A stretch of DNA of 8,015 nt from JBBQKP01 sp038326995 (GCA_038326995.1 JBBQKP010000159.1:1-8015), one strand, 5' to 3'; positions 1 through 6,262 are shown, counted from the first letter of the stretch. Notes: generated by a model not told the origin, from the letters alone. Translations and numbers: made by a program.

Positions 1-605
1 GTGTTGACGGCCAGCTTGCTCGGCAACATCAAAACCGCCCACGGTGCGCTCTCGGGCTTGGGGGCGGGTGACAGCAATTCGCCGCGGCCCTGCGCGAGCT
101 GACTCGCACCCTCCAGAAAGAACGGCACATCACTGCCCAGCCGCACCGCGAGCGGATGAAGGTCGATCTCCGTGCGGAAAATTTTCTGCAGCGTCACGAG
201 CGTGACCGCGGCATTGGACGAGCCGCCTCCAAGCCCGCCGCCCGCGGGAATGGATTTTTTGATCGCCACCCTGATCGCAGTTTTCCTCGCCGCATCTGAC
301 AAGTCGTCATGCGAGAAGAACAGCCTGATCGCCCTGCTCACGAGATTGGTTTCGTCCGTCGGAATAGTCGGGTCGTCGCAAGTGAGCTCGATCGACAATT
401 GATCCGAACGAGACAGCGAGAACGTGAGGGTGTCCGCCAAACTTGTAGTGACCATCCACGAGACGAGCGGATGAAAGCCGTGCGGATCGATATCGCCCAC
501 GCGAAGAAACAGGTTGATCTTCGCAAAGGAACGCACGACCAAGTCACCTGTGACTTCGTCACGGGCACCATTATCACGAGAGAAGATGGAATCCGCAGGA
601 TTCAT
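1..605 (-). CDS. ispE: 4-diphosphocytidyl-2-C-methyl-D-erythritol kinase, 3' end off window
   Basis: IspE phosphorylates the 2-hydroxyl of CDP-methylerythritol with ATP in the cytoplasm, the fourth step of the MEP route to isoprenoid precursors. The translation shows the family's N-terminal strand SFAKINLFLRV (about residues 26-36 from the ATG), the GHMP-kinase ATP loop IPAGGGLGGGSSNAA, and the downstream LGSDVPFFL motif that carries the catalytic Asp. The 201 codons seen are about two thirds of a normal IspE of roughly 280-300 residues; the C-terminal part lies beyond position 1. The ATG at 605-603 gives an N-terminal extension of about 23 residues before the conserved start, with a poor ribosome site. 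A GTG at 536-534, preceded by AGGTGA, would give the usual family N-terminus and may be the real start. An in-frame TAA lies upstream of the ATG. The ORF begins 264 bases after the membrane protein gene. The identification is secure; the start is not. Confidence 0.93.
   Translation of the reverse strand, partial: MNPADSIFSRDNGARDEVTGDLVVRSFAKINLFLRVGDIDPHGFHPLVSWMVTTSLADTLTFSLSRSDQLSIELTCDDPTIPTDETNLVSRAIRLFFSHDDLSDAARKTAIRVAIKKSIPAGGGLGGGSSNAAVTLVTLQKIFRTEIDLHPLAVRLGSDVPFFLEGASQLAQGRGELLSPAPKPESAPWAVLMLPSKLAVN
544..549 (-). promoter_or_regulatory. Possible ribosome binding site for the internal GTG start of ispE
   Basis: On the minus strand AGGTGA lies 7 bases before the GTG at 536-534. Starting there would make the protein begin V-R-S-F-A-K-I-N, matching the normal IspE N-terminus. 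The upstream ATG at 605 has no comparable site. This favours the shorter form but does not prove it. Confidence 0.4.
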
Positions 606-671
606 AAGGCCAGGCCCGGATGTGTGCTCCCCAATGGGCTTTACTGTGCTTCGACTTATAGACGTGTATCA

Positions 672-689
672 GCCACGCTCGCGCGTGAC
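672..689 (-). other. Hairpin with GCGA tetraloop upstream of ispE
   Basis: The minus strand reads GTCACGC-GCGA-GCGTGGC: a 7-pair stem, including one G-T wobble, closed by a GNRA-type loop. It lies between the membrane protein gene and ispE. No T-tract follows, so it is not a standard intrinsic terminator. It could stabilise or regulate the ispE leader, or it could be chance in GC-rich DNA. Confidence 0.35.
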
Positions 690-699
690 GACGAATGAA

Positions 700-727
700 A
701 GGCTAGATTATCGGCCCGACCTGTCAA
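700..727 (-). promoter_or_regulatory. Candidate weak promoter for ispE
   Basis: A perfect -35 hexamer TTGACA occurs at 727-722. A 16-base spacer leads to TAGCCT at 705-700, which matches only three positions of the -10 consensus. GATAAT at 712-707 looks more like a -10 box but is only 9 bases from TTGACA. The location, after the membrane protein gene and about 95 bases before the ATG of ispE, suits a promoter. The match is weak. Confidence 0.25.
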
Positions 728-741
728 TGAAATCGTGCGCC

Positions 742-767
742 CGCGTCAGACCCTGCGCGCAGACGCG
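742..767 (-). other. Inverted repeat downstream of the membrane protein gene
   Basis: CGCGTC and GACGCG form a 6-bp GC-rich inverted repeat with a 14-base loop, about 100 bases after the TAG of the membrane protein gene. No T-run follows on the minus strand, so I do not call it a terminator. It could be a weak pause site or 3' end stabiliser. Confidence 0.2.
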
Positions 768-869
768 ATGCGCCGAATCGTGAATGATCGACAAATCGTG
801 TGAACCCTCTGCTCGCGGGAAGGTCTACGTTTGAGCCGAAACACCCCTCAAAGCCTGCGGCGATTGCGA

Positions 870-1595
870 CTAAGCCTGCGGAGGTTGCTGGGGCGGCTGC
901 TGTTGCGGCTGCTGTTGAGGCGGAGGCTGGACATTGGGCGGCGAATTCGGCTGCGCATAGGGCGAATACGGCGGGGCATATTGCTGCGGATAACCCCCAG
1001 GATAGCCGGCCGGATAGCCGGCCGCATAGCCGGTAGCGCCGCCCTGCTGCCCGGCCCTGAATCGATCGACATCGTCCGAGCGCTTGACGCCCTGCACGAG
1101 CCACACCATGACCAGCACGAGCAGGCCCAGAATCAGGAGATTGATCGCCACACTCACGATGTTGCCGGGGTTGGATGCGAGGTTCACAATAGCGCTGCCC
1201 GTTCCGATCAGAACGATCAGCATACTGAGTCCGATGATCATCGAACTGATGATGAGCCAAGCCCTCCCGCCGCCGCGGGAAAGCGCACCTAAAATGAGGT
1301 AAAGCAGGCCCAGCACACTCAGCCCGCCGCCCGCGACCGCCATTCCCATCGTCATGGTCTCTCGATCAATTCCGGGCGGCAAATTCTGGCCCTGCTGCTG
1401 CATCTGTGCCCAAAACGCTTCGGTGGAGACGAACGAAATCCCGCCGACGCATATGCCGCAAAGCAGCATGATTGATCCGAGAACGATCATCGTAAGCCCC
1501 GCCCGACGAGCGGGGGCGAGCAGCTGGTCGATCGTCGGCGGGAAGCCGTACGAAGCGGGTTGATACGGCATCGGATATTGGGGCTGATATGTCAT
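870..1595 (-). CDS. Four-helix membrane protein with Pro/Gln/Tyr-rich tail, function unknown
   Basis: I do not recognise a named family. From the ATG at 1595-1593 the product is 241 residues. A short Pro/Tyr/Gln-rich N-terminus (about 1-22) is followed by four hydrophobic segments at roughly 33-56, 83-104, 112-133 and 146-169. The C-terminal tail (about 181-241) is low-complexity, with GYPA/GYPG repeats and then P and Q runs, and is probably disordered and cytoplasmic. The ATG is chosen because it overlaps the rsmE stop as ATGA (1595-1592), the usual sign of translational coupling. A TTG at 1622-1620 would add nine residues and is less likely. The tail resembles those of many small bacterial membrane proteins of unknown role, so it does not indicate a function. 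Confidence in the gene is high; confidence in any role is nil. Confidence 0.88.
   Translation of the reverse strand: MTYQPQYPMPYQPASYGFPPTIDQLLAPARRAGLTMIVLGSIMLLCGICVGGISFVSTEAFWAQMQQQGQNLPPGIDRETMTMGMAVAGGGLSVLGLLYLILGALSRGGGRAWLIISSMIIGLSMLIVLIGTGSAIVNLASNPGNIVSVAINLLILGLLVLVMVWLVQGVKRSDDVDRFRAGQQGGATGYAAGYPAGYPGGYPQQYAPPYSPYAQPNSPPNVQPPPQQQPQQQPPQQPPQA
1000..1035 (-). repeat. 12-base tandem repeat, three imperfect copies, coding for the GYPA/GYPG tail
   Basis: On the + strand the unit GGATAGCCGGCC occurs at 1000-1011 and 1012-1023, with a degenerate third copy at 1024-1035. It keeps frame and encodes the Gly-Tyr-Pro repeat in the tail of the membrane protein. In-frame slippage could change the repeat number without breaking the gene. 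Confidence 0.7.
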
Positions 1596-2287
1596 TGATT
1601 CGCCGGAATGTGACACAGACAAAGCGCCGCCGCAACGATGCAGGCGGTTTCGATCCGCAAAATCGGCGTGGGCAATCTCACCCTGCGCCCGCCTTTGCCT
1701 TCAAGCCACTGCAGCTCCTCCTCCTCCCAGCCCCCTTCGGCCCCGATGAAGATTTGCGTCAGAGTTGACCATTCGATCGGACCCGGAATGTCCGTTTCAC
1801 GCTCGCTCGAAAGCACCGCACACTGTCTCTCGATCCTCACCATCTGAAGCGGCGTCGGCGGTGAAATGCTCATCACTCCCACTCGCCCCGACTGCTTCGC
1901 CGCCTCAATCGCGATCCGCTTCCACCTCTCCTGCTTGCCACTTCGCGGCTCGACCACCGAACGCCTGGTCACGATCGGCACGAACCGCCGCACGCCCAGC
2001 TCGCTCAATTTTTCGATCACCCAGTCCGCACGCTCACCCTTCGCGACGGCCGAGCAAACCGTCAATTCCCGCGCCTGTGCTGGTGCGACCACATCACTCA
2101 CCTCGAGCTCGACGCCCTGCTTACTCAGCCGCGTGATTCTCGCGCGTGCGGTGTTGCCCGGCTCATCGAACACATCGATCGAATCGCCGACGTTCATTCG
2201 CAGCACGTTCTGCACGTGCTTTGATTCGTCTTCAGAGAGGACGATGACGCCGGGGCGAAGTAGTTGAACAAACGCGCGATGAATCAT
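1592..2287 (-). CDS. rsmE: 16S rRNA (uracil(1498)-N(3))-methyltransferase
   Basis: RsmE uses S-adenosylmethionine to methylate N3 of U1498 in helix 44 of 16S rRNA, in the assembled small subunit. The 231-residue product has the usual length and domain order. A small N-terminal RNA-binding barrel contains KHVQNVLRM (24-32). It is followed by a SPOUT-class knotted methyltransferase domain with KGERADWVIEKLSELGV (83-99), an EAAKQSGR stretch (128-135), the cofactor loop IGAEGGWEEEE (181-191) and the terminal LRIETA (210-215). ATG at 2287-2285 gives a normal N-terminus (MIHRAFV); no clear Shine-Dalgarno site precedes it. The stop TGA overlaps the start of the next gene as ATGA, so rsmE and the membrane protein are probably co-translated. 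The gene is intact. Confidence 0.96.
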   Translation of the reverse strand: MIHRAFVQLLRPGVIVLSEDESKHVQNVLRMNVGDSIDVFDEPGNTARARITRLSKQGVELEVSDVVAPAQARELTVCSAVAKGERADWVIEKLSELGVRRFVPIVTRRSVVEPRSGKQERWKRIAIEAAKQSGRVGVMSISPPTPLQMVRIERQCAVLSSERETDIPGPIEWSTLTQIFIGAEGGWEEEELQWLEGKGGRRVRLPTPILRIETACIVAAALCLCHIPANQ

Positions 2288-2457
2288 TCGACGATATCAG
2301 ACGCCCGCGACCTCATCGTCGCAAGAGCACGCAACATCCGTGATACTTGGCTAAAGACAACGGAACGGGAAGTCGATTCGTATCGGTTCAATCATCTAAT
2401 TGCTTCGCCGTACCCGCTCCCCCGCTTTCTCCGGTTTCTCCGCACACGGGTGAAGTG
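2288..2457 (-). other. 170-base intergenic region before rsmE, no confident signal
   Basis: This gap separates the accessory lipoprotein gene from the core rsmE gene. I looked for a terminator, an RNA gene and a promoter. I see only a short inverted repeat (GCGAC/GTCGC at 2307-2322) and a direct repeat of CGGAGAAA-like sequence just after the lipoprotein stop. A promoter for rsmE is expected here, but I cannot point to one. Confidence 0.4.
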
Positions 2458-3399
2458 TCACGGCTTAGCGAACCTTGCCTCCAACGTTGCTACCGCTGCT
2501 TCGGACAAAATGTGGTTGCGTCGAAGCAACCCGACCAGATATTCGAGCTGTTCCTTTTCCTTGAAGTTCGGGCTTCGATTTATCGTCAAAATGAGCGCAT
2601 TAACGAATCGCTCCTCCAGTTGCGTGGTTTCAGCAAACCGAAGCTTCTTGGCAATCAGAAGAGGTCCGAGATTCTGTGTGATATCTTCCACGTTCCACTC
2701 GTCAGGAAGGACTTTCTTTCGGTCGAGGGGATTATCCATCATGTCGAAATAACGCGACGCGCTGAGGCTAGGAATCTTCACAATATATTTCCGAATGTCT
2801 CCCTGCCCCCAATCTGTGAACAATTCTCTTACCATTGCGACGTAATATAAACGAACGCCTGCCTGTTTGCCTTCCTCGTTCACAATATATGACGAGTGCC
2901 TATCCAACACTGTTCCCATCCCTTTAAACGATGATTGCAATAGATTGCGCTCAAGCCACCCAAGCAGTTCTTCATCATCAAAGGGTGTCTCGGATAAGGC
3001 GTATCCCAATCCACTTTGCGCTTCGGCTGCAGAATCGCCCACCAGAAGGAGAAATACCTGATAAGGGAAAATTGGAAATGCGGGGAACCCCGGCGTCTCC
3101 TCGGCTTTCTCGATACCGTAAAGCGCAACGTAAATCGTGCTCATGGGGTAGTTGTCTTTCCAGTACTGGATAACCTTTTTTCGCGCTTTGCCAATTTCGA
3201 CATCGGAACTTACGAGCATCGCTTCTTTCAGCAAATCGAAGAGCTTTCTGTCGAAACCTGGGTCGACAAAATCCTTCGCTGAGACAAAAACCGTTTGCGA
3301 GCCATTCGGCACGATGCAACTGCACGTGGTGCTCAACAAGCACACCGACAAGATAATGGATAAAGATTTCACGATGAGACTATTGGATTGGGAGTTCAT
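2458..3399 (-). CDS. Putative lipoprotein of unknown function, 313 aa
   Basis: I do not recognise a family. The N-terminus has a signal-peptide pattern: polar residues and Lys11, a hydrophobic core SLSIILSVCLL (12-22), then a Cys-containing stretch TTCSCIVP. Cys28 (preceded by T-C-S) or Cys26 could be the lipidated residue, although the lipobox is not a classical LAGC. The mature part looks soluble and largely helical, with charged helices such as FDRKLFDLLKEAM (49-61) and a Leu/Glu-rich C-terminus (about 280-313). No catalytic motif stands out. The ATG at 3399-3397 lies 20 bases inside the end of the upstream hydrolase-like gene (stop TAG at 3382-3380), so the two overlap and are probably co-transcribed. 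An alternative GTG at 3372 would shorten the signal peptide to a typical length. No Shine-Dalgarno sequence is seen at either start. The arrangement suggests a partner of the surface hydrolase, which is inference. Confidence 0.82.
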   Translation of the reverse strand: MNSQSNSLIVKSLSIILSVCLLSTTCSCIVPNGSQTVFVSAKDFVDPGFDRKLFDLLKEAMLVSSDVEIGKARKKVIQYWKDNYPMSTIYVALYGIEKAEETPGFPAFPIFPYQVFLLLVGDSAAEAQSGLGYALSETPFDDEELLGWLERNLLQSSFKGMGTVLDRHSSYIVNEEGKQAGVRLYYVAMVRELFTDWGQGDIRKYIVKIPSLSASRYFDMMDNPLDRKKVLPDEWNVEDITQNLGPLLIAKKLRFAETTQLEERFVNALILTINRSPNFKEKEQLEYLVGLLRRNHILSEAAVATLEARFAKP

Positions 3400-3898
3400 T
3401 TATGAGTGAATTGATGACAACGTTTCTGGCAATTGGCGCGGACGCTATTAACGAGTGACCCATACCGGTGAGTCGCGAATTTATTCGTATTATCTCTTCC
3501 GAATATGGTATCTGTTCCGTTGGAGGACTCCCCGAGACGGAGTCCATCGGTCCTGAGCGCAGAATTCCATCGAGCAAATACTGATTCGTGTGGTACCGAG
3601 TCTGATTTGGATATCTTGTTTCACGTATAAACGAGCCTCGCCGGAACGCATCAAAATAGGCGGTGTACTCGAGCTTCCACTGATCTGGAGCCGAACCGGT
3701 TCGTGAATTTTCGCTGAGTCGTTTGGCTAAAAGATAGGTCGCACCGCCCCCCCAACTATAACCGACGATCGCCAAGTTCAGCGGCAAACCAATGTCTAGC
3801 CGTGCGAGGCGCCAGGTATTAAGTTGATCGTAAGCACGACCGCCACTATTCTCGTCATCGTTATTGACGTGTCCGAAGTCGAACGTTCCGGCATACAA
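3380..3898 (-). CDS. C-terminal fragment of alpha/beta-hydrolase-like domain (after in-frame TAG)
   Basis: The fragment is 172 residues from a TTG at 3898, but translation is open from just after the TAG at 3911 (adding YAVH). It contains the core of a probable serine hydrolase: strand plus nucleophile elbow LAIVGYSWGGG with Ser48, a candidate acidic residue Asp83 in AYFDAF, and a candidate catalytic His148 in GMGHSL, in the order usual for alpha/beta hydrolases. The first strand and helix of the domain lie in the preceding frame (3911-4633), so this is not a natural protein start. No ribosome site precedes the TTG. The last 20 bases overlap the downstream lipoprotein gene. Substrate cannot be told; lipase, esterase or peptidase are all possible. 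The same GYSWGG-like elbow occurs in the neighbouring paralogue. Confidence 0.7.
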   Translation of the reverse strand: MYAGTFDFGHVNNDDENSGGRAYDQLNTWRLARLDIGLPLNLAIVGYSWGGGATYLLAKRLSENSRTGSAPDQWKLEYTAYFDAFRRGSFIRETRYPNQTRYHTNQYLLDGILRSGPMDSVSGSPPTEQIPYSEEIIRINSRLTGMGHSLIASAPIARNVVINSLINELPIQ

Positions 3899-3910
3899 AT
3901 GTACCGCATA

Positions 3911-4633
3911 CTAAGATTGGGATCCTAAATTTGAATCAATTTCTCGGAGAATGTCCGCAAAAATCCACATTGGTTCATCACCAGAACCGTATTGGTTTCG
4001 ACCAGATAAAACCAGAATCGTACCGCTGTAAGATGATGCGGGACGAGTCGAAGTTGACCCTACAGTTAGGGTGAGGGGATCTAAGAGAGGCGAGTTATAC
4101 ACCGCGCTGACGCGGTATAAATACTCCACACCAGGCTGAACGTTTTCATCAAATCCAATTTCATGGCTCTCTGGGACTTGCTCGACAAGTGTCCAAGAGA
4201 AAGTGCCGACTATCTTTCGTTCGATGCGAAATCCAAGTTCGTTTACAGAATTATCTTCCCACGAGATTCCAATCAAGTTTGAGTTGAATGGCCTGGCAAT
4301 GACCTGAGTCGGGTTTCTATCGGTTCCCGTCCAATTACCCTCGCGATTTGTACCTATTTGCACTCCTTGTCGAACTGACACCACCGCATAAAACGCCTGC
4401 ACATTGGGCGGAGGATTGATGTCGGTGAACGCAAGGCTAGACGACGTTCCGATTAAATACTCTGGAGTGACATCCCATGAATTGGTTGTGCTCCGGAAAA
4501 TCTGATAAGTCGAGTCAGGTGCTCCCGTGGGTGCCGTCCAAGTAATCACCATGTGGTTTTGTGCGTTCCGTGAAACGGCGACATTTTGAGGACTTAAATC
4601 TTCATCCGGATTTTGCCCACCGCCCCTCACCAT
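3911..4633 (-). CDS. Middle fragment: two FN3 domains and start of hydrolase-like domain
   Basis: The frame codes for 240 residues. Residues about 13-105 form one FN3 domain (VITWTAPTGAPDSTYQIFRS, then FYAVVSV). Residues about 107-197 form a second, with the signature ISWEDNSVNELGFRIER and YLYRVSAV. From about 204 a new domain begins, GTILVLSGRNQYGSGDE, which looks like the first strand and loop of an alpha/beta hydrolase. It stops at TAG 3913-3911 while still in that domain. The downstream fragment continues in the same frame. The apparent GTG start at 4633 lies inside the coding end of the Calx-beta domain of the previous fragment and has no clear ribosome site, so it is most likely not a start. 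FN3 domains here are probably spacers or glycan- or protein-binding modules outside the cell. Confidence 0.7.
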   Translation of the reverse strand: MVRGGGQNPDEDLSPQNVAVSRNAQNHMVITWTAPTGAPDSTYQIFRSTTNSWDVTPEYLIGTSSSLAFTDINPPPNVQAFYAVVSVRQGVQIGTNREGNWTGTDRNPTQVIARPFNSNLIGISWEDNSVNELGFRIERKIVGTFSWTLVEQVPESHEIGFDENVQPGVEYLYRVSAVYNSPLLDPLTLTVGSTSTRPASSYSGTILVLSGRNQYGSGDEPMWIFADILREIDSNLGSQS

Positions 4634-5309
4634 CCACGATCGTCACCGTCGATTGCGACGGGTTGCCGAGGGTGAATTCGAATTCGCTGGGGAGAATCGC
4701 GGCGGTGAAGAATTTGGTTAGCGGGCCTTGTACCGCGTTATTCACGACTGTGAATAGGACGCTCGTCGTAGACTGCCCCGATGAGAATAGAAAGTTGTTG
4801 GCGAAGAAAAAGTCTTCAGGATTTGTTCCCGGATAGTAGTCGAGTTCAAAGGCGGCGGTGTCGCCTTGAGCACCGATGAGCAGGAACCCGGTAAGCCCAT
4901 CGGTCAACGAGCCGGTCCGGGTCAGCTCCAACTCGAATGTGCCGACATTTTCCACGACAGATACTATTTCGGAAGTGAATGTGACGACGGGAAAAACAGG
5001 GGCCTGCTGCGCCAGCGTTTTCGCGTGATTCCAGTACGTGCTCGTCGTGTTGGCTCCGCCGACGACAGCGCGCACGCGATAAAAGTAGACCGTGTCGGCA
5101 TTCAGCCCCGTGTTCGAATACGTCGTCGCGTTCGCGCCGAGGTTGAACGTCGTGAAGTTTTGCGTGAAGTCCAGACTCGTCGAGCGCTCGACGACATACG
5201 CGGTTTCATTGGTCGCGTTGTCGCGCCACGTGAGATTGATCTGCGTCGAGCTCATTTCTTGGGCGCTCAGTGCGGTCGGGGTGTTGGCGGGAACGACGCG
5301 GAAGGTCAC
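4602..5309 (-). CDS. Middle fragment: FN3 domain plus Calx-beta domain
   Basis: The fragment is 235 residues from a GTG that overlaps the previous stop as GTGA (5309-5306). Residues about 7-97 form an FN3 domain (LTWRDNATNETAYVVER, then VYFYRVRAVVGG). Residues about 105-227 form a Calx-beta domain (VSVVENVGTFELELTRTG, later FELDYYPG and LTKFFTAAI, ending STVTIVDG). Calx-beta domains are acidic calcium-binding modules often found in exported adhesion or enzyme proteins. The last nine residues (EGRWAKSG and neighbours) do not fit the domain; removing one G from the GGGG run restores VDGEGGGQNPDEDLSPQN into the next frame. There is no signal peptide, so a free protein of this frame would remain in the cytoplasm, where such domains would be unusual. 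Part of the FN3 DNA is identical to the neighbouring paralogue. Confidence 0.72.
   Translation of the reverse strand: MTFRVVPANTPTALSAQEMSSTQINLTWRDNATNETAYVVERSTSLDFTQNFTTFNLGANATTYSNTGLNADTVYFYRVRAVVGGANTTSTYWNHAKTLAQQAPVFPVVTFTSEIVSVVENVGTFELELTRTGSLTDGLTGFLLIGAQGDTAAFELDYYPGTNPEDFFFANNFLFSSGQSTTSVLFTVVNNAVQGPLTKFFTAAILPSEFEFTLGNPSQSTVTIVDGEGRWAKSG
5012..5147 (-). repeat. Direct repeat X, copy 1 (FN3 module DNA shared with upstream paralogue)
   Basis: Positions 5012-5147 match 7880-8015 at an offset of 2868. Bases 5031-5147 (117 bases) are identical. Three adjacent mismatches at 5028-5030 change Asn to Gly, and 5012-5027 is again identical. The block encodes the C-terminal half of an FN3 domain and the linker THAKTLA-like segment. 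Similarity falls sharply below 5012, where the Calx-beta domains begin. The second copy runs off the window, so the full length is unknown. Confidence 0.95.
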
Positions 5310-6256
5310 GAGCCGGGCGCGGTCGTGGTGGTTCGCGTCGACGGCTCGGAGGTGGCGATGACCTCGCCGTTGGCGTTGAGGGCCTCGACCTTGTGTGTCA
5401 CGGCCGTCTGCTCGGGTAAGTCAATCGCACCTGCCGTCGGAGACGACGCGTCGACCTCTGTCGATTGGAGGTAAGTCGCTCCGCCATCGAAAGACACGCT
5501 GATTCGATACCCCGTCGCGCCGGAGATCGGCGGCCACGACAGATTGATCGCGGTGCCGTCGTTGGCGACTGCGTCTGACTTAACGATGAACAACTGACTA
5601 ACGATTTGGAATAGCGGCTGCGTCGTCGTTGGCTTCGCCGCCCATAGCTCGGGTCCTTGATCGGCGACCTGCCCGAGGGTCGTGCCCGGGGGTAGCGGCA
5701 CCGACCGCCACTTGCCTTTGGCAACTTCGACATCTAGCCGAATGGCGGTCTGATAGCGAGCAGACTCGGAGACCCACGGCCAAAGGCGGTTGGTCGGATC
5801 CGCACGAAAGCCCTTTGGAATTGGCCTTCCATCTGGAGGCGAAAGCGACGTAACAACAAACACCACCGGAGACATTGATATGATCCAAGCCCTTTGCGTC
5901 GTGTTGACGGAAGGTGCTCGAGCTAAAACTCTGCTCGGTATTTGCCACCACTTTAGTTTGACGAGATGACTGCGCCACTCGTCCGAATCGAAACCTATAC
6001 CGATTCGTTCGAGTGGACGGTCTTCCAAGAGGTAAAAAATTGTTCGTTCTTTCTCACCAAACAAACCAGACCGCCACACCACACGAGAGGGCTTCAATGT
6101 TGTAACACTTGTTGTAAAAGGAGGCGTAGAACGATCATCCGCAACCCAGATGACAGCAGATTCATCTTGTCCAAATGCTCCGACTGTTTCTCTACATCCG
6201 ACGGTTAATAATGACGCCAGTATCATGACCATCAACGTTATAATGCGAATCTTCAT
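5306..6256 (-). CDS. Lipoprotein N-terminal fragment: signal peptide, unknown domain, FN3 domain
   Basis: The frame codes for 316 residues. The start ATG 6256-6254 is supported by GAGGAG six bases upstream and a promoter-like sequence. Residues 1-21 form a lipoprotein signal: MKIR, a hydrophobic core, then LLTVGC with Cys21 as probable lipid anchor. Residues about 25-222 form a domain I do not recognise, rich in Trp and Arg (LKWWQIPSRV, NRLWPWVSES), with strands that suggest a beta-rich fold. Residues about 223-312 form an FN3-like domain (AINLSWPPISGATGYRISVS) about 87% identical to one in the upstream paralogue. A Thr-rich linker (STRTTTTAP) then leads to TGA 5308-5306. The following frame continues with another FN3 domain, so this is probably the N-terminal part of a longer lipoprotein. 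It could also function as a short lipoprotein by itself. Confidence 0.82.
   Translation of the reverse strand: MKIRIITLMVMILASLLTVGCRETVGAFGQDESAVIWVADDRSTPPFTTSVTTLKPSRVVWRSGLFGEKERTIFYLLEDRPLERIGIGFDSDEWRSHLVKLKWWQIPSRVLARAPSVNTTQRAWIISMSPVVFVVTSLSPPDGRPIPKGFRADPTNRLWPWVSESARYQTAIRLDVEVAKGKWRSVPLPPGTTLGQVADQGPELWAAKPTTTQPLFQIVSQLFIVKSDAVANDGTAINLSWPPISGATGYRISVSFDGGATYLQSTEVDASSPTAGAIDLPEQTAVTHKVEALNANGEVIATSEPSTRTTTTAPGS
5315..5590 (-). repeat. Direct repeat Y, copy 1 (FN3 module DNA shared with upstream paralogue)
   Basis: Positions 5315-5590 align without gaps to 7221-7496 at an offset of 1906. The encoded FN3-like modules differ at 12 of 92 residues. Within the block, 5409-5476 is identical over 68 bases. 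The block ends at the Thr-rich linker, a few bases before the first frame break. Confidence 0.93.
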
Positions 6257-6262
6257 ACATGT

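Larger units (their letters stand above)
3380..6256 (-). pseudogene. Interrupted multidomain lipoprotein gene: N-domain, FN3 x2, Calx-beta, FN3 x2, hydrolase-like domain
   Basis: Four consecutive open frames read as one protein of about 958 codons once three lesions are repaired. They are a -1 shift at the GTGA near 5309-5306, a +1 shift near the run of four C at 4623-4626 (G on the coding strand), and an in-frame TAG at 3913-3911. The segments before 5309 and after 4633 share one reading frame, so the two shifts cancel. Domain homology continues across each break: FN3 to FN3 at the first, the end of Calx-beta to FN3 at the second, and the middle of the hydrolase domain at the third. The start has a lipoprotein signal, a strong ribosome site and a promoter-like sequence, and the tail keeps its candidate catalytic residues. 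Gene decay, assembly or sequencing errors, or recoding could explain this. I favour decay or error, because all three lesions lie in one gene while its neighbours are intact. Confidence 0.75.

Noticed and set aside
742..767. Intrinsic terminator after the membrane protein gene
   Set aside because: The inverted repeat has a long loop and no T-tract on the transcribed strand.
1000..1035. CRISPR-like or regulatory repeat array
   Set aside because: The units are only 12 bases, have no spacers, and simply encode the GYPA/GYPG tail.
831..1292. Open frame of 153 codons on the + strand, Arg/Leu-rich at the start
   Set aside because: It is the complement of the repetitive tail and helices of the membrane protein; the Arg/Leu runs are the antisense of Pro/Gln codons.
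2264..2850. Two overlapping + strand frames (162 and 167 codons)
   Set aside because: Most of their length is antisense to the lipoprotein gene, which has a signal peptide and good coding character. Neither frame shows a recognisable domain.
3911..3913. Genetic code with UAG reassigned to an amino acid
   Set aside because: TAG ends the membrane protein at 870-872 and the hydrolase-like gene at 3380-3382 at sensible places, so general reassignment is not supported.
4602..5309. Programmed ribosomal frameshifting to join the fragments
   Set aside because: No slippery heptamer or downstream stem is evident at either junction, and two opposite shifts plus a stop codon would all be required. Decay or sequence error is simpler.
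4866..5474. Open frame of 202 codons on the + strand
   Set aside because: It lies opposite clear FN3 and Calx-beta coding sequence, is rich in Arg and Val with no domain pattern, and spans the shared repeats. It is a GC-rich shadow.
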